Positions 45,962 to 55,933 of a stretch of 64,000 nucleotides of DNA are shown in pieces; positions within the stretch are counted from its first letter, which is position 1; each line of letters starts with the position of its first letter. Both the position numbers and the translations under genes were made by a program. This DNA is from an uncultured Clostridia bacterium. Its GTDB lineage: Bacteria > Bacillota > Clostridia > UBA1381. The stretch covers positions 1 through 64,000 of the forward strand of contig CALXQE010000013.1 in NCBI GenBank assembly GCA_944390495.1. Direction: 5' to 3'. Below the pieces are notes generated by a model. The model searched no databases and was not told the origin of the DNA. It saw only the letters and a program-made list of their open reading frames with translations.

Positions 45962-46375
45962 CTAATCCTTCCTTCTTTGGCCTTTGATATGCTTTTTTAC
46001 AGGCACTACTAAAATTTTATACAAAAAACCCAGCGGTGTCAAGAGTATTTTCAAAATAAGTTTAATAATTTTTAAAATATTTTCAATAATGATAATAAAT
46101 ACCTTTAAAAACCATTTACTTACAGATGAAAAATATATAACTGAACCAATTGCCAACCCTGCAACATGGTAAAATCTCAAAATCCCATTGTTATACTTAA
46201 ATAAACATGCTGTAATAACATACATTCCCACAGTACAAAATATAATATCACTTATTGCGACAACTGCAGTATTAGGTTTAAATATCATTCTTATTGCCCT
46301 AAAGAAATCAAATATGCATGATACAACACCGCCAATTGCAACCATCATAAAAAGAATCCCTATTTCTCTGTTCAT
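45962..46375 (-). CDS. yabQ: Spore cortex biosynthesis protein YabQ
   Basis: A 137-residue membrane protein with three to four helices and the YabQ pattern (GGVVSCIFDFFRAIRM, SDIIFCTVGM). In Bacillus, YabQ sits in the outer forespore membrane and is needed for cortex formation. Its C-terminus is basic. The start overlaps the yabP stop by 1 nt (TAATG). Presence of yabP and yabQ is a strong sign that the organism sporulates. Confidence 0.9.
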   Translation of the reverse strand: MNREIGILFMMVAIGGVVSCIFDFFRAIRMIFKPNTAVVAISDIIFCTVGMYVITACLFKYNNGILRFYHVAGLAIGSVIYFSSVSKWFLKVFIIIIENILKIIKLILKILLTPLGFLYKILVVPVKKHIKGQRRKD

Positions 46376-46638
46376 TACTTAAACAATCCGGCAAAAAAGC
46401 CGTCCTTTCCGCCGCTATATTGCAGTGATTGTATTTCGCCTTTTATATCAAGTGTACCCGCATCTGTATTTAGTTGATTTACCGTAAGTTTCTTTCCTCT
46501 TACGCATAAACCTCCCATACTGGTTTTAAGATTTACTTTTGCATCTGAAAATTCAGATACTTCCAGCACTCCTGACAACGAAATAACTGACCTATTAAGC
46601 ATTGACAGAGAATGTTCTCTATTATCTTTTTTGTCCAT
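46375..46638 (-). CDS. yabP: Sporulation protein YabP
   Basis: An 87-residue protein of the YabP/YqfC family: HSLSMLNRSVISLSGVLEV, followed by TSMGGLCVRGKKL and LDIKGEIQSLQYS. In Bacillus it is made under sigma-E and recruited to the spore coat. It lies next to yabQ, as expected. It is separated from rqcP by about 58 bp, which could hold a sporulation promoter, though I do not see a clear sigma-E consensus. Confidence 0.92.
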   Translation of the reverse strand: MDKKDNREHSLSMLNRSVISLSGVLEVSEFSDAKVNLKTSMGGLCVRGKKLTVNQLNTDAGTLDIKGEIQSLQYSGGKDGFFAGLFK

Positions 46639-46696
46639 GTTTACGCACCGCCTTTATGTTTTTATAAAATATATGATGCGTAAAATAATAATATTA

Positions 46697-46936
46697 CTAA
46701 AGAGGTTTATATAATGATGAAGCATCATTTTTTAGAACATGTTCAGCTATAGCAGTTACTTGTACCTTTATCAAGCGTTCTCCCATCTTAATTTCTATTA
46801 TATCATTTTCCTTAATATCATACGACGCCTTAACAACCTTACCGTTTACAGTTATCCTGCCCTGGTCACATGCCTCATTTGCTACTGACCTTCTTTTTAT
46901 AAGTCTGGCAACCTTTAGATATTTATCTATTCTCAT
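46697..46936 (-). CDS. rqcP: S4-domain ribosome-associated protein RqcP (YabO)
   Basis: A 79-residue protein made mostly of one S4 RNA-binding domain (MRIDKYLKVARLIKRRSVAN, then GRITVNGKVVKASYDIK). RqcP assists RqcH in adding alanine tails to nascent chains on stalled 50S subunits. GGAGG lies 5 nt before the ATG at 46936. The frame open to 46981 runs into the upstream terminator hairpin and is rejected. Position downstream of hup and mazG matches Bacillus yabO. Confidence 0.92.
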   Translation of the reverse strand: MRIDKYLKVARLIKRRSVANEACDQGRITVNGKVVKASYDIKENDIIEIKMGERLIKVQVTAIAEHVLKNDASSLYKPL

Positions 46937-46945
46937 ATTTCCTCC

Positions 46946-46981
46946 TAAAAACAAAACATGGGTACCGAAAACGGCACCCAT
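46946..46981 (-). terminator. Terminator or attenuator between hup and rqcP
   Basis: A 10-bp stem (46958-46967 with 46972-46981) and a 4-nt loop is followed on the minus strand by TGTTTTGTTTTT. One position is a G-U pair only in the minus-strand RNA, fitting selection for that direction. It would keep hup expression above that of rqcP. Confidence 0.7.
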
Positions 46982-46996
46982 AAATTAAAAACATAA

Positions 46997-47272
46997 TTAC
47001 TTATTTACAACATCCTTAAGAGCCTTACCAGCCTTGAATGCGGGAACCTTTGATGCAGCGATCTGGATAGCTTCACCTGTACGAGGATTCTTACCTGTTC
47101 TTGCTTCTCTGCTTCTAACCTCAAATGTACCAAAACCAACAAGCTGTACTTTGTCACCTGCACAAAGAGCATCCGTAATAGCTGCTGTTACAGCTGCAAC
47201 TGCCTTTTCTGCATCCTTCTTTGATAATTCAGCTTTTTGAGCAACTGCTGCTACAAGTTCTGTTTTGTTCAT
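46997..47272 (-). CDS. hup: DNA-binding protein HU
   Basis: A 91-residue nucleoid protein: [20 protein letters not shown] start, [18 protein letters not shown] in the DNA-binding arm, [13 protein letters not shown] at the C-terminus. It bends and compacts DNA as a dimer. The AGGAGG box and the perfect TTGACA-17-TAAAAT promoter (47352-47380) predict high expression. A terminator follows it. Confidence 0.97.
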   Translation of the reverse strand: MNKTELVAAVAQKAELSKKDAEKAVAAVTAAITDALCAGDKVQLVGFGTFEVRSREARTGKNPRTGEAIQIAASKVPAFKAGKALKDVVNK

Positions 47273-47351
47273 GATTTTTCCTCCTAAAATAATTTACTTA
47301 AAATTTCAAAACACCCAATGTGGGTTGGCATAAATGCCTGATCATTTATAG

Positions 47352-47380
47352 ATTTTATTACATTTTTTTCAATCTGTCAA
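47352..47380 (-). promoter_or_regulatory. Strong sigma-A promoter of hup
   Basis: On the minus strand, TTGACA (47375-47380, full consensus), 17-bp spacer, TAAAAT (47352-47357). The leader is about 70 nt and contains short inverted repeats (ACCCA/TGGGT near 47313-47325). Confidence 0.75.
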
Positions 47381-47426
47381 TACTTTTGTACCATTTTAAG
47401 CCAATTTTTACAAAAAAACAACGGTT

Positions 47427-48197
47427 TTATGCGTTTTTTGATTGTTCCCATAGTTTATTTCGTTCATTATCTGTCATTTCTGCCAAATCTCTTCCATTCG
47501 TTTCTTTTTCTATTTTTTCAAAACGTTTTATAAATTTGTCTGAAGACTTTGTCAGTGCAATTTCAGGTGTCAATTTCAGGTGACGTCCAAGGTTTACAAC
47601 AGCAAATAGTAAGTCTCCATACTCCTCCTCTATTTGTTCCTTATTTTCATTTAAAACAGCTTCCTTTAATTCATCTATTTCTTCATTTATTTTATCGTAT
47701 ACTCCGTCAATATCCTTCCAATCAAAACCAGCACTTGATGCTTTCTTTTGTATTTTTTCACTTCTCATAAGTGCAGGAAGATAGCGTGGCACATCCTTTA
47801 GCATAGCTGTATATGAGTCAAGATTTTTTTCCTTCTTTTTATTCTTTTCCCAATTTCCTAATGCTTCCTCTGCCGAAACAGCAACGTCTTTTCCGAAAAC
47901 ATGAGTATGACGTGTGATTAATTTTGTGCATATTTCATTTACAACATCATCAAAATCAAAAGCTCCTCTTTCTTCTGCTAATCGTGAATGGAAAACAACT
48001 TGTAAAAGAACGTCACCAAGCTCATTTGCAAAAGCATGATCATCACCGCTGTCAAGGGCATCAATAGCTTCATAACATTCTTCTATCATATCTTTTTTTA
48101 TACTTTGATGCGTCTGCACTTTATCCCACGGACAGCCGTTTTCTCCTCTGAGCTGTATAATTATATTTCTCAAATCGTCTATACTGTACTTTTTCAT
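47427..48197 (-). CDS. mazG: Nucleoside triphosphate pyrophosphohydrolase MazG
   Basis: A 256-residue all-alpha NTP pyrophosphohydrolase with two MazG domains. The first shows GENGCPWDKVQTHQSI, EECYEAIDALD and ELGDVLLQVVFHS. The second shows EIDELKEAV and EEYGDLLFAVVNL. It hydrolyses (d)NTPs, including damaged ones, to NMPs. It lacks the N-terminal methylase domain that precedes MazG in Bacillus YabN. It lies between spoVB and hup, as in other clostridia. Confidence 0.95.
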   Translation of the reverse strand: MKKYSIDDLRNIIIQLRGENGCPWDKVQTHQSIKKDMIEECYEAIDALDSGDDHAFANELGDVLLQVVFHSRLAEERGAFDFDDVVNEICTKLITRHTHVFGKDVAVSAEEALGNWEKNKKKEKNLDSYTAMLKDVPRYLPALMRSEKIQKKASSAGFDWKDIDGVYDKINEEIDELKEAVLNENKEQIEEEYGDLLFAVVNLGRHLKLTPEIALTKSSDKFIKRFEKIEKETNGRDLAEMTDNERNKLWEQSKNA

Positions 48198-48236
48198 CAG
48201 TAAATCTATCCCTTCATTTTTTATACAACAATTATA

Positions 48237-49775
48237 TCACCCCTTATTGTTTTTGACAAGTAAATTGTTTAATTCCTTAAAGGATACAACATCTAAAATA
48301 AAAAGCACAGACGTGTACGCACATAAAGATACAATACAAAGCACACTTAAATACATAATTTTATTAATAGATGAAAGTGGTCCTTGTAAGAAATAAATAA
48401 CAGTATACATAACTGCTGCTGCTATTATAAGCTTTATAATTGTTACCAAAATATTTCCTTTTAAACCTAAATAATGCTTTACTGCAATCAAATTTAAAAT
48501 CATTATTACTATGTATGCCGCATTTGAACTTATAGCAGACCCATATATATTCACTTCAGGTATTGCTATAAGATAGTAGCTAAGTGAAAGTTTTATACCG
48601 CTTCCTAATAAAGATATAAAAAACGGGAGTATAATTTTTCCTGATGACTGTAAAATAGCTGCGGTAATTTGCGATACACACATCATTATTACACACGGTG
48701 CTACTGTCGATAACATACGTGCGGAGGAACTGTTATGAAACAGTATATTAAGTATTTCACTGCTCATTGTGAACATTATTATTCCGCATGGTATTGATAA
48801 AATGAAAACCAAACGTATAGCCATATCCGTAGCAGTTTTGACTCGTTCGTGATTTTTTACCGCTACTGCACCGGCTATAACCGGCAATATGCTCACTCCT
48901 AATGTTGCAAGTATCCCTACTGGAAGGTGAAATACTGTCAGTGCGTAACCGGTGTATGCACCATACAAATAACGTGCATCCTCAGGCGAAAAACCTGCAT
49001 CAAGCAGCCTTGAACGTATAAGAGTTGTATCGGCAACATTTATAGCGTTAGCCACAACTGATGCACATAAAAGCGGAAGTGCAACCGTTATAATTGATAC
49101 AAGTATTTCTTTTGAAGATATGTCATTTTTTCCTTTCATTCCACTTTTATGTTCAGGAATATACATTAATATCAAAATGACAGTTGCTATGATTTCTCCA
49201 GCAGTTACTCCAGCTATTGCACCACCTGATGTTTTTTCAACACCTAAATCTATAAATAATATTGCTAAATAAAAACCTGCAACAACTTTTACTATTGCTT
49301 CTACCACCTGTGATATAGCAGTAGGTATCATATTTGATACACCTTGGTAGTAGCTTTTGTATGCCGTACCTACTGCAACAAAAAATATGGAAGGTGAAAT
49401 CATTTTTATTGCATATACAGCCTTTTCTTCTTTCATTGCAAGAGCAAAAAAAGAAGCACCAAAATACAATACCAAACTACCTACAATCCCTATTATGGCA
49501 AGGAAGACTGTTGAAACACGAACTGTTTTTCTTATTTTGCTATACTCTTGTTTTGAATCATATTCCGCTATAACCTTAGATATGGCGAAGGGTACACCTG
49601 AAATTATAACAGCTAAAAACATTATGTATACTTCAAAGGCTGTATTAAACACGGCCATTCCTTCTTCATTAAGTATATACGTAATAGGTATTTTAAATAC
49701 TGCTCCTAAAATTTTAGATACAGCATTAGCAATCATAAGAATGACTGCTCCCATTATAAAGCTTTGCTTTTTCAT
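48237..49775 (-). CDS. spoVB: Stage V sporulation protein B, MOP-superfamily flippase
   Basis: A 512-residue membrane protein with about fourteen helices of the MOP/MurJ-like superfamily (MGAVILMIANAVSKILGAVF start, SYYQGVSNMIPTAISQ loop). SpoVB-type proteins are thought to move lipid-linked glycan precursors for spore cortex. The SYYQG motif and location next to mazG-hup-yabPQ support SpoVB rather than a general O-antigen flippase. It is divergent from aroA. Confidence 0.88.
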   Translation of the reverse strand: MKKQSFIMGAVILMIANAVSKILGAVFKIPITYILNEEGMAVFNTAFEVYIMFLAVIISGVPFAISKVIAEYDSKQEYSKIRKTVRVSTVFLAIIGIVGSLVLYFGASFFALAMKEEKAVYAIKMISPSIFFVAVGTAYKSYYQGVSNMIPTAISQVVEAIVKVVAGFYLAILFIDLGVEKTSGGAIAGVTAGEIIATVILILMYIPEHKSGMKGKNDISSKEILVSIITVALPLLCASVVANAINVADTTLIRSRLLDAGFSPEDARYLYGAYTGYALTVFHLPVGILATLGVSILPVIAGAVAVKNHERVKTATDMAIRLVFILSIPCGIIMFTMSSEILNILFHNSSSARMLSTVAPCVIMMCVSQITAAILQSSGKIILPFFISLLGSGIKLSLSYYLIAIPEVNIYGSAISSNAAYIVIMILNLIAVKHYLGLKGNILVTIIKLIIAAAVMYTVIYFLQGPLSSINKIMYLSVLCIVSLCAYTSVLFILDVVSFKELNNLLVKNNKG

Positions 49776-49798
49776 ACTTACCTCCGTTTTTTTGAAAC

Positions 49799-49827
49799 TT
49801 GTCTTTATATATTATTTGTGTTATAAT
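49799..49827 (+). promoter_or_regulatory. Sigma-A promoter of aroA
   Basis: TTGTCT (49799-49804), 17-bp spacer, TATAAT (49822-49827). The predicted start is about 20 nt before the aroA ATG, leaving room for the GGAGG box. Confidence 0.6.
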
Positions 49828-49854
49828 ATTTTTATAACGCTTGGAGGTAATAAA

Positions 49855-51117
49855 ATGCAGATAAGAAAAATAAAAAAAGCTGTAGGTACTATAAAAGTTC
49901 CCGGTGATAAATCAATTTCCCATCGTGCTGTAATGCTTGGTTCTTTAGCTAATGGGATTACAAGTGTATCAGGATTTTTAAGTGGAGCTGATTGCCTATC
50001 TACTATTGATTGTTTTAGGAATATGGGCATAGAGATAAATATTGATGATGATAACGTAATTGTTTATGGTAAAGGGCTACATGGTCTTAAACAGCCAAAT
50101 AAAATGCTGTACACCGGTAACAGCGGTACTACAACACGACTACTTTGCGGCATACTTGCCGGACAAAAATTTAATTCTTCAATCACAGGAGATGCTTCTA
50201 TTCAAAAACGTCCAATGGGCAGAGTCGTAAAACCGCTTTCTATGATGGGTGCTAAGATTGAAAATGAATTTTGTCCCCTTTACATAACAGGAACAAATTT
50301 AAAAGGTATAGATTATAAAATGCCGGTTGCATCTGCACAAGTTAAAACTGCAATATTGTTAGCAGGACTTTATGCAAACGATGAAACTGTAGTACGTGAA
50401 ATAGAAAAATCACGTGACCATACAGAGCTTATGCTTGGTGCAATGGGTGCTGATATAAATGTAGATGATTTAAATATTACAGTAAGAAAAACTGAAAACC
50501 TTTCAGCAATAGATGTAAATGTACCTGGAGATATATCCTCTGCTGCATTTTTTATGGTTCTTGCCTCTATCATGCCAAATTCAGAAGTTACAATAACAAA
50601 CGTAGGCATCAATCCAACAAGAACAGGTATTATCGATGTATTAAAAGATATGGGAGCTGATATTACTCTCGAAAATGTCCATACAAATGCCGGTGAAAGT
50701 ATTGCTGATATAACTGTGCGTTCGTCAAATTTAAAAGGTACAACTATCGGCGGTGATATTATTCCACGCCTCATTGATGAACTTCCTATAATCGCAGTAG
50801 CAGCTGTTTTTGCTGATGGTACAACAACTATCAAAGATGCAGAAGAATTGAAAGTTAAAGAAACTAACAGAATACGTGCTGTTGTAGATGAGTTTAAAAA
50901 ATGCGGTATTGATATAACAGAAACAGATGACGGTATGATCATACACGGCGGTAAAAGTATATCAGGTGCTGATTTTAAAACATACGGTGACCACAGAATG
51001 GCAATGAGTTTATCTGTATTGGCACAACTTGCTGACGGCGATTCTACCATTGATGATAGTCAGTGTGCATGCGTATCATACCCTAATTTCTTTGATGATT
51101 TATACGGATTAGAATAA
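49855..51117 (+). CDS. aroA: 3-phosphoshikimate 1-carboxyvinyltransferase (EPSP synthase)
   Basis: A 420-residue enzyme that condenses shikimate-3-phosphate with PEP, the sixth shikimate step. Motifs are VPGDKSISHRAVMLG (substrate Lys/Arg), GNSGTTTRLLCG (PEP loop), RPMGRVVKPL, RDHTELML, DELPIIAVAA and LRVKETNRI-like KVKETNRIRA. The class (glyphosate sensitivity) cannot be fixed by eye. The open frame reaches back to 49357, but GGAGG and a promoter fix the ATG at 49855. It is the only plus-strand gene between 32.2 and 59.9 kb. Confidence 0.95.
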   Translation: MQIRKIKKAVGTIKVPGDKSISHRAVMLGSLANGITSVSGFLSGADCLSTIDCFRNMGIEINIDDDNVIVYGKGLHGLKQPNKMLYTGNSGTTTRLLCGILAGQKFNSSITGDASIQKRPMGRVVKPLSMMGAKIENEFCPLYITGTNLKGIDYKMPVASAQVKTAILLAGLYANDETVVREIEKSRDHTELMLGAMGADINVDDLNITVRKTENLSAIDVNVPGDISSAAFFMVLASIMPNSEVTITNVGINPTRTGIIDVLKDMGADITLENVHTNAGESIADITVRSSNLKGTTIGGDIIPRLIDELPIIAVAAVFADGTTTIKDAEELKVKETNRIRAVVDEFKKCGIDITETDDGMIIHGGKSISGADFKTYGDHRMAMSLSVLAQLADGDSTIDDSQCACVSYPNFFDDLYGLE

Positions 51118-51121
51118 TAAA

Positions 51122-51189
51122 AAAACCACCTTGAATTGAGATAAACTTTAAAGTAATTACTTTAAGGTTACATCAAAACAGGTGGTTTT
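51122..51189. terminator. Two-tier hairpin terminator after aroA
   Basis: An outer 10-bp stem (AAAACCACCT, 51122-51131, with 51180-51189) encloses an inner perfect 18-nt palindrome (51148-51165). A- and T-rich flanks suit both directions. It separates aroA from the convergent ftsH-DUF1858 unit. Confidence 0.65.
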
Positions 51190-51203
51190 AATTTTACTTA
51201 ACT

Positions 51204-51407
51204 TTATTCTGCTTTTTCAAGAAAATCATTTATTTTTTTCACAAGCTCATCTGGGTCAACGCCATGAACCATACAAGCTTCCGCAATAGACTCTCCCTGT
51301 GAAGCAGGACAACCAAGACAGTGCATACCAATTCCCATCAAAATCGGTGCCACTCCCTCATTAATTCTTAAAAGCTCCCCTATTAATGTTTCTTTAGTTA
51401 TTTTCAT
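51204..51407 (-). CDS. DUF1858 small CxxC protein
   Basis: A 67-residue soluble protein of the DUF1858 family, whose hallmark MHCLGCPAS (CxxCP) is present at about residues 28-36. The family is thought to bind metal or an iron-sulfur/redox centre, but no function is settled. The true ATG at 51407 has GGAGGA 8 nt upstream, and that RBS lies inside the ftsH reading frame. The gene overlaps the end of ftsH by 14 nt, so its translation is coupled to the protease. Confidence 0.8.
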   Translation of the reverse strand: MKITKETLIGELLRINEGVAPILMGIGMHCLGCPASQGESIAEACMVHGVDPDELVKKINDFLEKAE

Positions 51408-53205
51408 TATTATTTCCTCCTTGCTTGAAACATTCTTCAAATTCTTCACCGCTGATAGTTTCTTTTTCAAGAAGTTTTTCAGCCACTCTTTTTAGTATAT
51501 CCATATTTTCAGTAAGAATTTGCTCAGTTTTTTTGTACTGCATAATCAGTATATGTTTAATTTCCTCGTCAATATCAGATGCAGTTTTTTCAGAATATGA
51601 TTTTGAATGTGCAAAATCACGTCCTATAAATACTTCCTCTTCATCATTATAAGAAACAGGTCCAATAACATCAGACATACCATACTTTGTAACCATCTGT
51701 CGTGCCAGTTTTGTTGCTTGCTGCAAATCGCTTGATGCTCCTGTGCTTATATCTTCCATAGTGAGTTCTTCTGCTACTCTGCCGCCAAGCATCACAATTA
51801 TTCTATCAAGCATTTCATTTTTAGAAGTATACATCTTATCTTCATCAGGCACATACATCGTAAATCCTCCTGCTCTGCCACGAGGTATGATTGATACTTT
51901 GTGCACATGTGATGTCTTATTTACAAGTTTTGCCAATACAGCATGACCTGCCTCATGAAATGCTGTTAATCTCTTTTCGTTATCGGTAATGACTCTTGAT
52001 CTTTTTTCATTGCCCATCATTACTTTCAAATTAGCATCTTCTATATCTTTATTGGTAATCTTGCTATGATTTCTCCTTGCAGCTAAAATTGCAGATTCAT
52101 TCATCAAGTTTTCAAGATCCGCACCAGAATATCCGGCAGTAGCCTTTGCTATTTCTGCCAAATTAACATCGTCCTCAAGCGGCTTTTTACGGCAGTGTAC
52201 TTTTAATATTGCCTCTCTTCCCTTTACATCAGGAATGTCAACAACTACCTGTCTGTCAAAACGTCCCGGTCTTAACAATGCGGGATCAAGTATATCAGGA
52301 CGGTTTGTTGCTGCAATCATTATAACACCGTCATTTTCGCCAAAGCCATCCATCTCAACTAAAAGCTGGTTTAGCGTTTGTTCTCTTTCATCATGTCCTC
52401 CGCCCATACCGGCACCACGCTTACGACCGACAGCATCGATTTCGTCTATAAACACAATACATGGTCTATTTCGTTTTGCTTGCTCAAATAAATCTCTTAC
52501 TCTAGAAGCACCTACACCAACGTATAACTCTACAAAATCAGAACCGCTTATTGAGAAAAACGGAACGCCAGCCTCACCTGCCACAGCCTTAGCAATAAGA
52601 GTTTTTCCTGTACCAGGAGAACCTACAAGCAAAACGCCCTTAGGTATTCTGGCACCAAGTTTAATAAACTTTTGAGGATTTTTTAAAAACTCCACAATTT
52701 CAGCTAATTCCATCTTTTCTTCTTCCGCACCTGCAACATCATTAAATGTCACTTTTACGTTGTCAATATTCAGTTTGGCTCTGCTTTTTGTAAAATTACC
52801 TGCACCGCCTCCACCTCTTTTAACAAAAAGGAAGAAAAACAGAAATATTGTTATGCCAATTAGCACAACATTAGATATAACAGTCCATGAAATTTTAGAT
52901 TCATAAGCTTCCTGAGTCAATGAACCTTTTTCCATCTGCTGGCTTATTTCTTCTCCTACATCTGATTGAAGCGTATCTAAAGACGGAATTTGAACTTTAG
53001 CCATTTGTCCATTTACCAAAGTAACAGTAACCGTATTTCCGTTTATAGACATATTTTTAACTTGTTCAGTTTTAATGTTATTAACCAAATCAGAATAAAC
53101 CATCTTAACTTGATTATGAGTCATTGCTACAAAGAACGAATAAAGCATATATACTATAATCAGCATTGCAATCCATATACCTATTCCCTTAAAATTTCTG
53201 CGCAA
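51394..53205 (-). CDS. ftsH: ATP-dependent zinc metalloprotease FtsH
   Basis: A 603-residue membrane AAA+ protease that degrades misfolded membrane and regulatory proteins. Two helices near the N-terminus (about 7-24 and 104-124) flank an extracytoplasmic domain. The AAA module has [13 protein letters not shown] (Walker A), [11 protein letters not shown] (Walker B) and RPGRFDRQ (arginine fingers). The protease domain has HEAGHA (zinc). The start is TTG at 53205: AGGAGG of its RBS encodes the last codons of tilS. The open frame to 53223 would place the RBS inside the gene. Confidence 0.96.
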   Translation of the reverse strand: MRRNFKGIGIWIAMLIIVYMLYSFFVAMTHNQVKMVYSDLVNNIKTEQVKNMSINGNTVTVTLVNGQMAKVQIPSLDTLQSDVGEEISQQMEKGSLTQEAYESKISWTVISNVVLIGITIFLFFFLFVKRGGGGAGNFTKSRAKLNIDNVKVTFNDVAGAEEEKMELAEIVEFLKNPQKFIKLGARIPKGVLLVGSPGTGKTLIAKAVAGEAGVPFFSISGSDFVELYVGVGASRVRDLFEQAKRNRPCIVFIDEIDAVGRKRGAGMGGGHDEREQTLNQLLVEMDGFGENDGVIMIAATNRPDILDPALLRPGRFDRQVVVDIPDVKGREAILKVHCRKKPLEDDVNLAEIAKATAGYSGADLENLMNESAILAARRNHSKITNKDIEDANLKVMMGNEKRSRVITDNEKRLTAFHEAGHAVLAKLVNKTSHVHKVSIIPRGRAGGFTMYVPDEDKMYTSKNEMLDRIIVMLGGRVAEELTMEDISTGASSDLQQATKLARQMVTKYGMSDVIGPVSYNDEEEVFIGRDFAHSKSYSEKTASDIDEEIKHILIMQYKKTEQILTENMDILKRVAEKLLEKETISGEEFEECFKQGGNNNENN

Positions 53206-53209
53206 ATCA

Positions 53210-54538
53210 TTACCTCCTGTCAAATTTTATTTTAACACCTCTGTCCTTAAACAGAAAGCGGTTGTCAACCCTTTCGCCTACCGCAGCAATTTCACCGTTA
53301 ATTTCTATTATTGGTATACTGCTTCGTATTTCTTTTGGTATTTTATTGTCAATAAAATACTGTTTTAGTTTTTTACTGCCTGTCATACCACTCGGATAGA
53401 ATCTATCTCCCGGTTGTCTGTTACGAATTATAATTCTATCAGTATCGCATCCTAAATATATATATCCGTCTTTTTTACGTTTATCACATTTTTCAATCGA
53501 CACACTATATAAAATCTCAGGTATTTGGGCACAACACGGAACATTTAAACTATATTTAAAATCTAACGTTTTAGAACTATCAAATTTTCCTATTTTTAAT
53601 TTATCATATTCTATTTTAGCAACAACACCATTTAAAAGATTAATACTGTTTCCCGTATGTTTTAAATTTAAAATGTCGCTTATATATATACCCGGTATAT
53701 CTGAAAGTCCATTATAAACTTCACTTAGCATATATCTTATTACACGTCTTTGTATTGAAACAGGATTTTCTTTTAGCTTACTTATTGACACACTTCCATG
53801 CTTTGCAATCTTACTATACACTCTATATGCAATCTGATCAAGGCAATAGCTGTCCTCTATCATTAACTTTGCATTTGATGTAACTGTTGATACAAAATTA
53901 GGATTGAAATTTTCTTTTACAAGCGGTATTAATATATTTCTTACCTTGTTTCTCGTATAATTATTTGACAAATTTGTACTGTCTGTTACATATTCCAATT
54001 TATTAATCTGACAATACTCCTCTATCATTTCACGAGATACATCAAGTATTGGACGTATCACATTCCCTCTTTTATAAGGTATACCGCACAGCCCTTTTAC
54101 AGTACTTCCACGCATAAAATTCATAAGAATTGTTTCAGCATTATCATTTTTATTATGAGCTGTTGCAATTTTAGAAATCTTATACTCATTGCATAGATTC
54201 TCGAAAAACTCATATCTTGCATTTCTTCCGGCAGTTTCTTCAGATACACCTGTTTGTTTCGCCAACTCCGGAACATTAAATCTTGCAGAAAAAAACTTAA
54301 TTCCCAAAGATTTTGAAAATTTTTCAGCAAAAAGTTCATCATTATTTGCTTCATCACCGCGTATACCATGATTTACATGTGCAGTGTAAACTTCAATACC
54401 TAATATTTCCTTTAATTCATTCAGTGCATGCGTAAGACATACACTATCAGCACCACCTGACAGACCAACAAGAACACTGTCGCCTTTATTTAATAAATTA
54501 TATTCTGATATAGTTTGTCTGATTATATCTAAAATCAT
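53210..54538 (-). CDS. tilS: tRNA(Ile)-lysidine synthase
   Basis: A 442-residue enzyme that turns C34 of tRNA-Ile(CAU) into lysidine so it reads AUA codons. The N-terminal PP-loop ATPase has [14 protein letters not shown] and [11 protein letters not shown], with [17 protein letters not shown] further on. A C-terminal TilS domain holds [20 protein letters not shown]. It ends 4 nt before the ftsH start, a pairing widespread in bacteria. Confidence 0.95.
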   Translation of the reverse strand: MILDIIRQTISEYNLLNKGDSVLVGLSGGADSVCLTHALNELKEILGIEVYTAHVNHGIRGDEANNDELFAEKFSKSLGIKFFSARFNVPELAKQTGVSEETAGRNARYEFFENLCNEYKISKIATAHNKNDNAETILMNFMRGSTVKGLCGIPYKRGNVIRPILDVSREMIEEYCQINKLEYVTDSTNLSNNYTRNKVRNILIPLVKENFNPNFVSTVTSNAKLMIEDSYCLDQIAYRVYSKIAKHGSVSISKLKENPVSIQRRVIRYMLSEVYNGLSDIPGIYISDILNLKHTGNSINLLNGVVAKIEYDKLKIGKFDSSKTLDFKYSLNVPCCAQIPEILYSVSIEKCDKRKKDGYIYLGCDTDRIIIRNRQPGDRFYPSGMTGSKKLKQYFIDNKIPKEIRSSIPIIEINGEIAAVGERVDNRFLFKDRGVKIKFDRR

Positions 54539-54553
54539 TATTTTGACCTAATA

Positions 54554-55915
54554 TTATTGTCCTTCCTTAATTGCAAATTCTACATTTGAAAACTTGGTGT
54601 ATTCACCCTTCCAGCCAAGCTTAAATGAACCGATCTCACCGCTTCTGTTTTTTGCAATTATACATTCTGCCAAATTTTTTTCATCAGTATCTTTATTATA
54701 ATAATCATCTCTATAAAGAAACATTACCATATCAGCATCTTGCTCAATAGCTCCTGATTCTCTAAGATCTGATAGCATCGGTCTTTTATCGCTTCTCGAT
54801 TCGCTTGCACGAGAAAGCTGTGAAAGTGCAATAACCGGAATATTCAATTCCTTAGCAAGTATTTTAAGCGAACGTGAAATTTCAGAAATTTCCTGCTGAC
54901 GATTATCTGCTCGTCCACTTGACTGCATAAGCTGCAAATAGTCTATCACTATAAGTTCAAGATTTTTTGTCTGTTTTAATCGTCTACATTTTGCTCTGAT
55001 TTCTGAAACTGTTATTGAAGCGGTATCATCAATATAAATAGGTGCAGTTGCAACCTTGTCAACAACAGAACCAATTTTCTCCCAATCTTCACCGCTAATA
55101 TCACCTGTACGCATTTTACCTGAATTAACCATCGCCTGGCTGCATATTATACGGTTTACAATTTGTTCTTTAGGCATTTCCAAATTGAAAATTGCAACTG
55201 TTTTTTTATCGTAAATACTCACATGCTCTGCTATATTTACAGCAAAACTTGACTTACCCATACCAGGACGTCCGGCAATAAGAATCAACTCACCGCCGTG
55301 AAAACCGCCTGTTCGTTTATTAAGTTCTGTAAAACCTGTTGATAAACCGGTAATACCATCTTTATTCATTGAATTTTCAACAAGTTCACTGTAACTCCCC
55401 ATAAAAATTTCACTTATAGGAAGTATATCACTTTTTTCCCTTGATGAAGCAATATCAAATATAAGCTGTTCAGCCCTGTCAACAACTCTTTCAACTTTAT
55501 CTGCTTCTGAATATGCAAGGTCACCTATAATATTTGCACTGCTTATAAGCGAACGCAGTATAGCCTTGTCCCTTATAATTTCAGAATAATAAGAAACGTG
55601 TCGTGTTGTTGGTACTTCACGTGCTGCGTTTCGCAAATATGTTATTCCACCTACTGCATCAAGTTTGTCCTCTTGTGTCAGTCTGTCTGATACTGTAACA
55701 AAGTCAATAGGTGTATTTTCGTTAAAAAGTTCAAGAATAGCAGCATAAATAATCCTGTTCTGAGGAAAATAAAAGTCATCTGCCCGAACAATTTCCGCAG
55801 ACTCTGCTACACTGTGAGGATTAGTTAAAGCACTGCCTATAACAGCAAGTTCTGCTTCCTGACTGTGCGGCAGTTCTCTGCCCATTACATCAATAGGTGA
55901 TGACATTTCAGCCAT
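54554..55915 (-). CDS. dnaB: Replicative DNA helicase DnaB
   Basis: A 453-residue hexameric helicase that unwinds the replication fork (called DnaC in Bacillus). The N-terminal DnaB domain (about 10-115, LPHSQEAELAVIGSAL) is followed by the RecA-like ATPase with GRPGMGKSSFAVN (Walker A), IVIDYLQLM (Walker B) and LSQLSRASE. No intein is present, and length is normal. It lies downstream of rplI in the conserved gdpP-rplI-dnaB order. Confidence 0.96.
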   Translation of the reverse strand: MAEMSSPIDVMGRELPHSQEAELAVIGSALTNPHSVAESAEIVRADDFYFPQNRIIYAAILELFNENTPIDFVTVSDRLTQEDKLDAVGGITYLRNAAREVPTTRHVSYYSEIIRDKAILRSLISSANIIGDLAYSEADKVERVVDRAEQLIFDIASSREKSDILPISEIFMGSYSELVENSMNKDGITGLSTGFTELNKRTGGFHGGELILIAGRPGMGKSSFAVNIAEHVSIYDKKTVAIFNLEMPKEQIVNRIICSQAMVNSGKMRTGDISGEDWEKIGSVVDKVATAPIYIDDTASITVSEIRAKCRRLKQTKNLELIVIDYLQLMQSSGRADNRQQEISEISRSLKILAKELNIPVIALSQLSRASESRSDKRPMLSDLRESGAIEQDADMVMFLYRDDYYNKDTDEKNLAECIIAKNRSGEIGSFKLGWKGEYTKFSNVEFAIKEGQ

Positions 55916-55933
55916 TATTCTTCCTCCCTAAAA

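Noticed and set aside
49357-49854. 166-codon open extension upstream of aroA
   Set aside because: It is antisense to spoVB, lacks similarity to EPSP synthase, and the promoter and GGAGG box place the start at 49855.
50370-51050. 226-codon minus-strand open frame inside aroA
   Set aside because: Antisense to a clearly conserved gene, with no RBS and no recognisable domain.
51148-51165. Insertion-sequence end or MITE
   Set aside because: No target-site duplication or partner end was seen. The palindrome fits inside a terminator.
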